Below are positions 50,127-61,606 of a stretch of DNA of 64,000 nucleotides, in pieces. Every line of letters starts with the position of its first letter. Positions within the stretch are counted from its first letter, which is position 1. The notes under the pieces are model-generated. The model saw nothing but the letters and a program-made list of their open reading frames with translations. It ran no database searches and was not told the origin of the DNA. This stretch comes from Cordia subcordata (Eukaryota > Streptophyta > Magnoliopsida > Boraginales > Cordiaceae): NCBI GenBank assembly GCA_028554755.1, contig JAPTOF010000004.1, positions 3,086,501-3,150,500 on the forward strand, read 5' to 3'. The position numbers were made by a program, and so were the translations under genes.

Positions 50127-51105
50127 GGGATTTTTTTTAATTCATTTTTTCGAATCTATTTTAAAAATAACCTAATTTTACAATTGATTTAAAAACTACC
50201 CTAAACGAATTCTAAGAATTCGAAAACGATCTCTAAGAGTTTGAACGAATTCCTATAATTCGAAAATAAAAATAAAGCGTAATGGGCACATAACCAAACT
50301 GGCAAGATGCTTATGTTTTAAAAGGAAGGTTGTGAGAGTTCATTGCTTTTTTTTTTTTTCCTCAGTCTAATTAGTGTTATTTGTGGAACAAAAAAATAAA
50401 AAAGAATAATTAACCAGCATTTAATTCTCAGATAGAAAAGGTATAATCAACCTTCTTTAATTAGACAGTCATTCTTTAATTGTTCCTTTTAACCAACCAA
50501 ATTAAAAAAAAAAGAAAAGAAAATTGAAAGCCTATTTGGATTGTTTTTAAGAAAAAAATAATATAAAATTCGTAACTCAAATGACTTTTCTAAACATAAA
50601 TTTTTTTACTCTTTTATTTAAATTCATAAATTATTTTAAATATTTATATATTATGATTTTTCATATGATAAAAATAATTTAAAAGTTTAAAATTGATAGA
50701 AATGGTATAATTAACATTCTTTAATTAGACAATCATTCGACCATTTTTTTAATAATTTGGTTGGTCAAAAGAAAAAATTAAAATAGGATTGTTTAATTAA
50801 AGAAAGTCAATTATACCATTTCTATCTAAAAATTAAATGTTGCTTAGGAAAAGAAAATATTAAAAATATCAAACTCAGGTCTTGAACCTGCACCTTTCTT
50901 TTAAAAATAAACATCTTATCGACTAGACTAGACACCCAATATATTTTATTTTTGTTTCGAATTCTAGGAATTCGTTTTGAACTCCCAAAGTTTCGTTTTC
51001 AAATTTCTAGATTTAGGTTGGACTAATTTTGAAATCAGTTGTAAAAGTAAGTTATTTTTAAAATAGGTTTAGAAAAATGGCTTAGGGGAAAAAAAAAAAA
51101 AACCC
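50127..51105. mobile_element. Foldback/MULE-like element with long inverted arms
   Basis: The left arm (50127-about 50500) and right arm (about 50780-51105, reverse complement) match in the same order. First comes a terminal part of about 140 bp (TTTTAAAAATAACCT, GATTTAAAAACTACCC, ACGAATTCCTATAATTCGAA against TTTTAAAAATAACTT, ACGAATTCCTAGAATTCGAA). Next is a stretch of about 65 bp (GGCAAGATGCTTATG against CGATAAGATGTTTATT), then a TTCTTTAATTAGACARTCATTC block. That block is also present a third time at 50710-50750. There are no coding frames. The termini resemble the MULE end at 42353. Flanking nine bases (TATTATTAC, TATACTTGT) match at only 5 of 9. Confidence 0.7.
50870..50940 (-). repeat. 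tRNA-like segment (A-box and B-box words)
   Basis: On the minus strand TAGTCTAGTCGATAAG resembles a tRNA A box region and GGTTCAAGACC a B box, about 40 bases apart. The same layout is found, more eroded, in the opposite arm at about 50280-50345 (GGCAAGATGC... and no clear B box). It is not a complete tRNA gene; no cloverleaf could be drawn with confidence. Confidence 0.4.
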
Positions 51106-51420
51106 TATACTTGTGCTATTAACCCATGTTGAGCGTGGGGGTTACGAAAGAGCTTTGTCTTGTCCACGTCACACCGCAACATCATTGCCGTCTTAAAAGA
51201 GGTTTAAGATGGAAAGTGGTAAAAGCCACTGAGATTCGTGGGTCCCCTTTTTTATAATGATTGATTGTTTGTCTTTGTCTTTTTCCACTTTTTCAACAGT
51301 TAAATTTTGAATATATTGGCTTTTCAAATTACAGGTGTTCCTAGTGTATTTGATCAGCTTTACAAGGGTTGAAAACTTTCTATCATTCATTTATTCTTTC
51401 TTTTTCTTTCTTCTTTTTTT

Positions 51421-51920
51421 CGGTCGATACCAAATCAAGGTGAAAATACTCCAAGGAAGGAATGAAAGATAAATGAAATGAGAAGGCTCCCAAAATATTG
51501 AATTTATTTTATCAAATTTCTTACATATTTTGTCTTGCCCCTTGATTTTGTTTCCTTTAAACTAAAAAAAAAAGTTATGATTGGTGAATAATGATAAATT
51601 TTATTGTGCACTACAATTACTGTGCGCCTTAAGGTAGTGGTAGTGCGTTGATCAGCATTACCAAAGTTGGAAGCTTTCTTTATTTTTTTTTTTTTGGGTG
51701 GATACCAAATTAGGGTGAAAATACTATAAGGAAGTCGGAAACTTTCTTTCTTTCTTTTTTTTTTTTTGGTCGATACCTAATTAAGGTGAAAATATTATAA
51801 GGAAGAAACGAAAGAAAATTGAAATGAGAAATCTCTCAAAATATTGAATTATTTTATCCAGCCTCTTACATATTCTCTCTTGACCGTTGACTTTGCTTCC
51901 TTCATATTTAAAAAAAAAAA
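51421..51920. repeat. Direct repeat, two full copies of about 150 bp plus one fragment
   Basis: Copies at about 51421-51572 and 51768-51920 share GGTCGATACC, AAGGTGAAAATA, AAATGAGAA, CAAAATATTGAATT and CTTACATATT in the same order, each preceded by a TTTCTTTC pyrimidine run and followed by an A-run. A fragment with the first 40 bases lies at about 51696-51735. No coding sequence. Confidence 0.7.
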
Positions 51921-51955
51921 AGTTACAATTTGTATAACAAGCATAGCTACATTAA

Positions 51956-52236
51956 GGGTTCAATTGGATTGACTTTTTTTTACAAGTACTTTATTTTTAT
52001 AACTTTTAAAAAGAAATACTTTTTTAAAAACTAATTTTTTTTTACTTTTGAAAAAAAAATTAAATTTAAACTTTTTTAAAGTTTCAGTCTTTTCATATAA
52101 CAAGAGTAACTTGAATTTACCAATAAAAATTAAACTAAATACTTATTGCAAAAAAATGTGCTTTTTACACGAAGAAAAAAACACTCTCTCCTTAAAAAAA
52201 CACATTTTCATAGAAAAAATCAATCCAAACAAGCCC
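51956..52236. mobile_element. Tourist-like MITE, copy D
   Basis: 281 bp, left end GGGTTCAATTGGATTGAC, right end ATCAATCCAAACAAGCCC, flanked by TAA on both sides (51953-51955 and 52237-52239). This is the cleanest PIF/Harbinger-type target duplication in the window. No coding capacity. Confidence 0.7.
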
Positions 52237-52983
52237 TAACTATGAGTTTATCTAGCAATGTTTTCTCCATATATAAATATACAAAAGATTCTTAAAGTAT
52301 TATTACGAATTCTTAAAGATATTAAAATGAAGAGATTCTTAAGCGTGTCTCTCATGGACATTCCTGATTTAAATTCCTATGAAACATTAAGAATCAGCGA
52401 ACATGCCTCTTCAATACAATTATAACATCTGAAAGGCCAAATACAAAGCACTCTTTCAAGACTACGTATTACATACACACAGGATTGGAACTAATTCAAT
52501 CCCACCACCTCACACTGAAGATGCATCAGCTCGGTAAAGTCAGAACCCTAATTAAGTGGAAAATAGAAAACCTAAGACAAAGAATATGAACTCTAGGTTG
52601 ACACCACACATTCCAACCAGAAAACTATATTGGACTGTGCTCCGACTATATCAACTGTACTTGAACTTCTACATCTGCCGTCGATATTTGAAATTCGTAA
52701 AGAACACAGGTTGAGAACAAATTCTGGATCGCATTCAATATGTACTAGCAATAATCACACATTGAAGCCAATCCTTCAAACTTCATCCAGAAACCGACTT
52801 TGTAAACAAATCCAGAGTTCACAGTTGCCCGTTCGGCACCACTGACATTGCCTTGAGAATCTCTCATTTCATAATCGGCAACTGAAACAGCTGAACCAAG
52901 CATAACAAGTCAACAAAACCAACACTGCAATATCGAGTCCATGATAAAACCTCATGACTTGCAAAAGCGATCTGTTATCAAGG
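52237..52983. other. 3' flank and 3'UTR of the JmjC gene
   Basis: The minus-strand JmjC gene stops at 52984-52986, so the sequence just to the left is its 3'UTR. About 52400-52980 has balanced composition and no coding frame. The remainder is AT-rich. Confidence 0.5.
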
Positions 52984-55900
52984 CTACTCATCATCATCAT
53001 CATCACTAAGAATAACAATAATTTGATCACGTGACGATTTTTCTGCTGCATTTCTGGTAGAAGTGTCATCCCTAGTTGGATTGGAACATATCACTGTATT
53101 TTTCCCACTATGAGAAAGTTTCTCCACTGGGACTTGTTTTGTTTGGTGAGCGTGAGGATTTGCATTAGAAATTAATACTGTATCCTTCATCAATTGGGAC
53201 CTATCGTCTGTTGCACCATTTTCATTTTCCAAAGCAGAAATCAAATCTAATTCAAATACACTATTACTTGTACCGACTGTAGGTGTCGATCTCTTTGCTC
53301 TTTCTTCCTCTTTCCTAAAGCATTCTCCTTGAAGCATAGATCCTTTTATCACTGTCTCTACCGTGAATGCTGGTTCTTTTGGTACACCACTGGACATAGT
53401 AAGATTGGTGAAATTCGACGCCCTCTGCTTCACTGGGTTCGTGGAAGACAATTCAACACCATGCCTGAGATGATTTCCAGCATCTTTGGAGAGAGAGGAA
53501 GACAAAGTCCGTCCAAGTTTTTCTCTAGTCCACCTGTAGATTGCTGTTGACTTCCCTTCAAGAGCTTCTGCTAGGATATTCAACTCATTGATTTCATATC
53601 GGAAAAGGAAATATCTGGCAGTCCAAGGACAAGAACAGAGCTGCTTTGCATGACGAAGACAGGTATATTTGTCTGGGGAACATGAACAGCCTGCAGCAGA
53701 AAGATGCAGATCGTAATGGCATACACAGCACTCTCTTTTAGTGGTAGCATCGAAGTCATCCTCCATTTTCCTTGACAAAGAAGAACTGCATAGATATTCC
53801 CTCCTCCTGCTTTCCTGCTCGATGCGTAACTATCCAAGTAACAGCATGCATTTCAAACTTCAAATGTGACATTGGAGAAATAATTGGACTTTAATGAAAA
53901 GTAACTACTGGCTGTAGGCATAACAAACCTTATAGTTCCAATAAATTCAACAACACAATTTTAATACCAAATTAGCTGCCAGAAGAACCCTAAATAACAT
54001 AGTTTAAGCACCTAACCAATAGAAGAATGTAGTAGTTGACACTAGTAAGAAGTCTCCCTCCATCATCCCAACTTGATCAATATTTTAGTTTAAAAAGGGC
54101 AAGGATAACGATTTAAGATTTAAAACTGACAGGAGGATTGTCATTAAGTTCAATTATGCAGCACCAAGAAGGAAACCAAGCTGATCTACTTTTTACTGTG
54201 CCAGCCACTTCAAATCTCCCACAATCTCCCATCAGATTCTCCCCATGCAGTGATGACAGTCCAAATTTGTCTTTCACTTGCTACTATAAGCGGTAGTGAC
54301 TGGTTCAGGTTTTCCAGCAACAAAATCAAGGCCACAGATGCGTGCATTCTCCCTAAATATTAGTGGTCGAGAGAACCTCTAGGCATTTCATATAAGATAT
54401 ATGACAAGGCAATCAGAGTAACAGCATACAATTATCAATAACCAAGTTAAAGAAACTAAAATTGGAGGTCAGGACAATAATAGAAATAACAATCTAGACA
54501 AAAGAAGACCTCTAAAGGGAGAGAAACTGGCAGCAGCAAGTTATTATTATGTGATACAGAAGTATAGGGGTGTCGGATCATACTCAAGTCAGGATAGAAG
54601 GGGCTTACCTTAAATGTTTTTACTAAAACACTATCCTTCCCGCGGGCACTACTCCATTGTTCATCATCTGAAGATTTATTCTTCATCAATGAAAGTTCCA
54701 ACTGTGCCCTCACAGCTTTCATGGCAGCTCTCAACAATATCTTGTCATGGGAGATTGATGTCTTCCGTCGCTGCTCGCTATACAGTTCTGTAATATTCTG
54801 ACCATGAGGCAACCAGTCCAAGGTAGCAAAATTAGCTGCTTCAGAACAATTAAATCCACAATTGAACACAGAATGGTATGCTCCAGGCAAAACAAGCACA
54901 AATTCTCTGGGATATTGCACGCAACGATAGACAGGTACACCATCAGGTATCAGAGAGGGGGAGATTTGAATTACCTGCATCAATTACATACGATGAAAAA
55001 GATAAAGTGAAAACTGGGGACTTTTTTCTTCCAAAGCCCTAAATCATATAAGGTTTTCTTCCAAAAATAAATTATAAAGAGCTGCTTCAATTTTTTATTT
55101 CAAAAAGAAGAAGCCTTTCTTCCACATCATAACACTAAATAACATTAGTGTGTCTCATGTAATTTGTAGGCAGCACTTTTAAATTAATGAAGTACAAACA
55201 CCGCTAGGCATTTCTCCCCAAGTAGGAAGAGCACAATTGCTTAAAGGAGCACACAACGCTTAAAGAGTAATTAAGTAGGTAATAACAATATAAACAGCAG
55301 CCTCCTGGTGAAAGTATTTCATTGTTTGGCAGACAATTCCCGTAGAGTCGTATTAGAGGTAATAACTGGAGAATCATCTGAACCGATAGCAGCAATCAGC
55401 CCATATGCAGGGTAAGTTCCTGTACAAGTGAGATTTGCATAAAAAATTCCCTGCTTTCGTGATCATGAGGTTCACAAGTAGATGGCAGTGAATTGGGGGT
55501 CCAGTGCATGGCATTGTTTTTTCTTTTTTTTTTCTTTTTAAATTCTACCTTTTCCATATACAAGCCAAGAGAATTTCCAATGCCAGCTGAATCAATTTAG
55601 TACTTCAGTAGTGAAACAAGTAATGCACCAGGGAACAACTATAAATATGTCAGAAATGAAAAGGAAACTCTTCCACTAAAGAGCTGAGATTGTCCCCAGC
55701 TATCAAAGCCTAAAAATTGTAAAGACATAAATTTGATCTATCTTTTGGTAACTAACAAGTGCTTCTAATACAATTTGTATAATTACAATTATCCACAGAG
55801 AGAGATGAATTGAGAAATTCTTGTAATGTATGTAAAGGAGTAATCCTTACAAGCTTATGGAGCAGCTCAGGGTGTTCTGACAGTTGTGGATACTGTTTCC

Positions 55901-58850
55901 TCACAACTTCCTCAAATTTAGAGTGATAGCTTCCTGGGATGCAATACCATACTCTCGAAGCACCGGCATGTGAATAACATAATGAGTACAAATGATGCTC
56001 TTCAACATTCTGCTTCACAATAAGTTATTATAGGTGATTAATCTATGAACTTTCTCAAGACTAACAATAATAACATTCCACATCCATCTCAACTAGGAAA
56101 CAATAACGTGTTTAAAGCATGAAAAAGAACATATATACATGCATTATGAGTCAACAGAAAGCAAGCATGAGCACCTGCAGCCGGCCCCCGCCCCCACAAG
56201 AACCAAAAAAAAAAAAAAAAAAGCCCCGGGAAAGGAATTCACCCAAGAGCAAAGAAAATAAAGAAAGAGGGATGGGTGGATGGGATGGAAGTGGAGATAG
56301 AGATAGAGATAGAGATATAGAAAGAGAGGGAGAGAGGGGGTGGGGGGAGAGAGAGAGAGGTGTTGTTGGCTGGACCAGTAGTGAATTCTGAATCTTACCC
56401 AACAAAACGAGGAAAAACACATTCCTATAGAGAGCCGAGGAAATAAAGTTGCAGAAGTTCCACGGTTTTCAAAACTAAGGAGAGAGCCAGAAAGTGTAGG
56501 TATGTTATTCAAATTCCAAGCTGAATTGGTATATTCGTGATACTTGAGACCCTCTATTAAGTTGGATTTCACTGGAAACCCACTTCCAATTGATCTGGTG
56601 TCCACACCAACAGCAGAAAGCACCTAGAATAACAAATCAAGATAGAGAACTAAGCCTCCTGAGAACAAGGAATACAACCAGAAAGGAAGTTCAGCACGAT
56701 GATGGTACTTATGTACCTCAATTTCTTCAGTAGGCGTCTCAATGACTCGCCAATACTCACCCTCAACATCCACAACTGAAGGTCCTTCTAGTTCTGTGAA
56801 TACAGTTGCAATACTGCTAGAATCTGCAACCTCATCTTTCTTGCCAAAGTATTGCCTCTGGAAATCATCAGCATACTTCTTGAAAGTCTCCAACGTGAAA
56901 AGTGGCCCACTCTCAGATTTAAAGCTTTCAGCATCCGGTTCATCTTCACCAGCATCTGTAGTAGGTCCTTCACATGACTCACTCTCTGAATCCTTTAGAA
57001 CTTTTCTCCTTTTACATTTGACTTTTCCATGAACTCTACAATATTCACTTGCCAAACAAAGATTTTGAAGTTCATTAATCCTTTCAACGCAGGTATTAAA
57101 CTTCGAAGATGCCCATGTAGTCTTCTCCTTGAGAAGGCAGGGAGGTTGCCAAGAAGCAGGAGGAACAATACGGCATATTCCATACATCTCAGCTTTTGAA
57201 CGTATGCTCGTGACATACTTAATTGCATCCTTAAACTCCTGCCATAATATCTGAGCTCATGAAACCCATACTAGCCAAAGCACTCCATAGAGAAAAAAAA
57301 TGTAATGAGAACATGAAAGGCAAGAAACAAGGATTTTACAGATTTACCTCTTCAGTAGGATGGAATACAGGAACCTCTTCCAGTACAGGAATGCGAGATT
57401 CTTCCAGATGCCAGCTAGCCATGACCTTTTCAGAATCCAGCAATAAATCAAGATCATCAAATCAAAGTGAAAATAAAAGCAGCTGCACATACTACTAACA
57501 CATCTTTACATAAAACTAGCCCAAGTTTAAAGTAGAACCTAGACAACATAAATCAAACTTCAAGATGATAAGGCACAAGGAACCTTTTGGCAGTTGTCAC
57601 AACTTGAGCATCCTCGAATCACTCCTTTAGGAAAGTGAGCTCTCAAAGGGACATTCTGCAAAAGAAATTCAATATCATAATTTTAAGACCTATACTACCA
57701 AGTCTAAAAGAAATAACCAAACAAACCATATTCTTCAATGTCTTTGGGAAACTTAGCCAGCTTGAGTGCTTTTCATAAGATTCGCACACATAATTTACCA
57801 GCAAATCACTAACACTCTAAAGCACAACACATTCATGAAGAAAAGTTTACATATGCTACTGCAAGCATCTGTGCCACTATAATTAACCGAACACAACATA
57901 TAGATACCCCATTTAACTACCCAAGGTGCACCTGCAAAATTGGATGCTCACCTTTGGTGCCAAAGTCTAGTATGCACATAGAAGCTGAGGTCTGACATTT
58001 CACGAGAAGCAAAATATTGCTTTACAAAAAGCAGTTTACATATACCAATGAGAGAAGCAACTTGGTCCCTGTCAAAACGCGCTAGAGATCAATGGAACAA
58101 AGTACGAACCAACTGCAAAAGCCTCTGCTGAACAACGATGTACAATGAATTTCACAAGTATAACATGCTAAAAAGTAGAAGTGTTTTGTACCACTTTCCA
58201 CAACCCCTAAGAAAAAATGGTTTAGCACTTCACCAAAGAGAAAGTAGACTTTGTCATACCAGATCAAGTCATATTAACCAATCACTTAGATAACTTCAAA
58301 GTTCTCGTGTTACATTTTTCTGTAATCGCCTTTCAACAAGCCGTCTTTGTGATAATATTCATAGTACAAGACAAATTTGTGCTTCTTTTTATCTCCAAAC
58401 TAAATGACAAATTTGCATATACTATCAAACTCCACACCTTAGATTTTCTTGCAGAACTTTATTGAACTGGGTTCTTGTAAGAAAATTTGCCATATACTTG
58501 ATAGATGTTGGATCTTGGAAGAGATAGTTCAGGAAATAAGAGAAAAGATAAATGACCACATCAAATGGAGAGTCAGATTCCACTGGAAAATATCCAAGTC
58601 GACTGGGAAGGATCCACGGTCTATGCCTGAGAGACCTCTTAAGTTTTCCAATGTCAACAATGTGTGCCGAGGCGTCCAGCTGGCGTGTCTCTATTTCAAG
58701 TTCATCCCCAACTGCCTTAGAGCAATGAGTTTGTTCAGTATTGTCAATCCTCTTCAGTGTGAATGATGTTAGTGAAACAAAACCAGGTGGAACAGGGATT
58801 TCCTCCATGTTGTTTTCCTTAGGACCACTTCTTTTATGTTCTGTCCCCAT
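52984..58850 (-). CDS. KDM5-type JmjC-domain protein, probable pseudo-demethylase
   Basis: Eight coding exons: 58850-58557 (3' end uncertain by a few bases), 57655-57584, 57425-57348, 57238-56717, 56623-56399, 56009-55851, 54974-54609 and 53829-52984, all phase 0, about 853 residues. Domains: N-terminal [17 protein letters not shown]; JmjN about 145-190 ([32 protein letters not shown]); JmjC about 320-500 ([67 protein letters not shown]); C5HC2 zinc finger about 585-645 ([30 protein letters not shown]); a Ser-rich tail ending SDDDDDE. Close relatives (JMJ14, 15, 18, 19) remove methyl groups from H3K4. Here the first Fe-binding His is Asn, and three probable 2-oxoglutarate contacts also differ (Tyr to Ser, Asn to Cys, Lys to Arg, by KDM5A numbering 472, 493, 501). 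FYRN/FYRC domains are absent. It may act as a non-catalytic chromatin protein. Confidence 0.85.
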
Positions 58851-59463
58851 TAGCACTGGAAAAGTAAAGAAGAAATCATTAAATACGGAAACTATATCAA
58901 TGTTCTGTTATGAAGAAAATTACCCAATATAGACAGAGCAACATCCACCTTGTAACTCCTCTACAGTCTATAAGAACAATTTGATGATGTCTGCCGAGGG
59001 ACACCTATCCACAGACACTTCTCAAGTTTATTTATGGCAAGAGATGACGAAATGGTAAAAACCAGTTCTATCTTCCACCACTCGAGAGAGGCCATGCAAC
59101 TGAAGTTATCAGAAACCAACATCAATTTCAGACAAATCAACTAATATATGGACTATAACAGTTATGTATGACTCATTACATGCACTTTTTATACCTATCC
59201 AGCAAAAATTTTCCTCAATATCATGGCAGAATTCTCCTTACAAATTCTAACATGCACTCCACACACTCATCCGAGAGATGACCCTCACATATAGAATTTT
59301 AATGACACTATTAGCATACAAGAAGATTGATAACAAGCACTTGACTTGTTTCACAGTCCACACAGTGCAACTGTACCTTAGTCTGCTCGTCAAGCAATTT
59401 TGCCAAACACAGATGGGATGCATTAAAATTACGCTTTTAAGTTCCAAATGGTATTATACTTGA

Positions 59464-59632
59464 CGCCCATTTTGGTTGACCTTTTTTCATGAAAGATTAA
59501 TTTTTTCCTTGGGAAAAAAAAAAAAAAAAATCTTCGTTTGAGAAGCCTAAAATTTGAACTTCTCAAACAAACGTGTCTCTAGAAGTCGTATAAAAAAGTG
59601 CTTTTGGAGAAGAAGCCAATTCAAACGAGCCC
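59464..59632. mobile_element. Tourist-like MITE, copy E, in the JmjC leader intron
   Basis: Left end CGCCCATTTTGGTTGACC, right end GCCAATTCAAACGAGCCC followed by TTA. The internal GAAGCCTAAAATTTGAACTTC is palindromic. The left flank is TGA rather than TTA, so one target copy is mutated or the border is misplaced. It sits inside the presumed 5'UTR intron (58856-60025). Confidence 0.5.
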
Positions 59633-60025
59633 TTACTGCCACAGTTTCTCCGTTCTCTCCTGCGCACACGAATTTTACTGTTTAGAGAACTAGCAGCTGC
59701 GCGAATACAGTGATATTTAAGCCAATTACATGATTATATATAGCCTAAACTCAAATTTTCAGCTAAAAGTGTTTCTCTCTGTCTTTCTCTCTCAAAGACA
59801 ATCCTTTATGGCTTACCTTGAGCTTCTATATAATCAAATATAATCCAAATGAAATCAATTCAAACCTAAAATACAGGGAAAAGCATCTAAAATCATATTA
59901 AAAAATTAATCCAATTTTCTTGAAGATCTTCAATACAGTTAATATCTGACGAAGTTTAAACAAGAAAAAAAATCAAATAAAAATGATTAAACTTAATTTA
60001 AGAAATGCAAATAAAAATAACATAC

Positions 60026-60130
60026 CTCGAAAAAGAAATGAAGAGTCACAGAAGGCTTCTTTTACACAAGTGTTTGCTTCGTTTGTTTAGTCAGTGAATT
60101 TGCCTTGAGCTAGAACACGAGGTGCGTTAT
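60026..60130 (-). other. Putative 5'UTR exon of the JmjC gene
   Basis: On the minus strand the sequence ends TTTTTCGAG with donor GTATGTTATT at 60025. The matching acceptor TTTTCCAG lies at 58856, five bases before the ATG. The transcription start is approximate. The leader intron would be about 1.17 kb. Confidence 0.4.
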
Positions 60131-60509
60131 GAAGGTGCCCATTGCAAGTGGAAGTGTTATTTTAACAGTTTACGAGGGCCCATTTTTTGAAGGTTCTATT
60201 TGTCCCACCTCAAGCCCACATGTACATGGACTAAAATTTGGGCCCAGTGCTGGGCGAATTGTAGAGTATTGTGTTTTTTTCTTTATCAAGGCCCAATTTT
60301 CTCTTTTATTTTTCTAAGGTTAAAACTTTTAGAGAATTATGAAAAATATTAATTAGTTTAGCCAATGAGCTCTCTTGTTTAAAGCATAAATAATTCAAAC
60401 ACAAAATAAAATTTGGGACCAAAATAACATTTTGTAGAAAGTTAAGATACTGTTTTTAGAGTTTACCAATAGTCATGGATGCCCAAGATAGAATAATCAG
60501 TATTTAAAA

Positions 60510-61120
60510 ATTCAGGGCACATTTGGTTTACTTGTTTTTTGTTTTTATTTTTATAAAAAAAAGGATAGAAAACTCATTTGGTTAATTATTTTTATTTTTA
60601 TTTTCAGAAAATAGAAAACAGTTTTTTAGGAAAATAAAAAACATAAAAAAAATGTTTTCTCTGAAAACAAGGTGGCAATTTTATAAATAGCTCTAAAAAA
60701 TTTAGAAAATAAGGTGGCAGTTTTGTGAATAACTCTAAAAAATTTAAAAAACAATGTGGTAATTTTGTGAATAACTCCAAAGATTTAGAAAATAAGGTAG
60801 TAATTTTGTAAATAGCTCTAAAAGATTTAGAAAACAAAGTAACAATTTTATAAATATATCTAAGAAGTTTAGAACACAAGGTGGCAATTTTGTAAAAATA
60901 TAAAAAAAAATAGAAAACAAAGTGGCGATTTTGTAAATATTTCTAAAAAATTTAGAAAATAAGTTGGAAATTTTGTAAATAAACATTAAAAAGAAAAACA
61001 TTTTTGTTAACCAAACACATTCTCTAAATTTTAGAAAATATAAAATAAAAATTATTTTTAGTAAATGAAAATGAAAATGAAAAATAAAAAATGAAAACAT
61101 GCAAACGAAACGCAACCTTA
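60510..61120. mobile_element. MITE-like element containing a minisatellite
   Basis: Left end GGGCACATTTGGTTTACTTG and right end CATGCAAACGAAACGCAACC (GGTTGCGTTTCGTTTGCATG on the other strand) form an imperfect terminal inversion of a Tourist-like type. A second inner pair (CATTTGGTTAATTA and GTTAACCAAACACA) is also inverted. The middle is a 42-bp tandem array. No coding capacity. Confidence 0.5.
60671..60984. repeat. 42-bp minisatellite, about 7.5 copies
   Basis: Units start GGTGGCAATTTTGTAAATAG and contain CTCTAAAAAATTTAGAAAA, spaced 41-42 bp. Seven units and a partial eighth were counted at about 60671, 60713, 60755, 60796, 60838, 60880, 60921 and 60963. Units differ from one another at several positions, so the array is not recent. 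Confidence 0.85.
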
Positions 61121-61567
61121 ATATTCGTTCACTTGTGTTATAAAAATGAGTCCAAGAGTTGTGATTAATAGTGTGTTTGAAATGATCTTATTTTAAAATA
61201 CTTATCCTATAAAATTTGAAAATACCTTATAAAATTTAAAATATTTTATCATATACACTATATATTCTATAGTTGTAAAAAAATAAAATAAGATGGATTT
61301 TATATTTCTTATATATATAAAATATGGTTTTGTTTTTAATTTCATATAATGAATGATAAGATCTCTTAAATCTTATAAGATGTATCCTCATGTCAATAGA
61401 ATAACTATCTTAAAATAAGACTATAACAAACAGAACATTAAATAGAATTTGGTACTTATTCACTTCATCTTTACAAAATGTAATTCCATTTTAGTTAATT
61501 AATTTTATATTAAAGATGAATTTACAGAAATATACCATATAGAATGCTAATGTATTATCTACTATAT

Positions 61568-61606
<39 letters not shown>

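Noticed and set aside
56144..56390. Frames over the GA-rich tract inside the JmjC intron
   Set aside because: They are translations of a (GA)n/(GATA)n microsatellite in the intron between exons 5 and 6.
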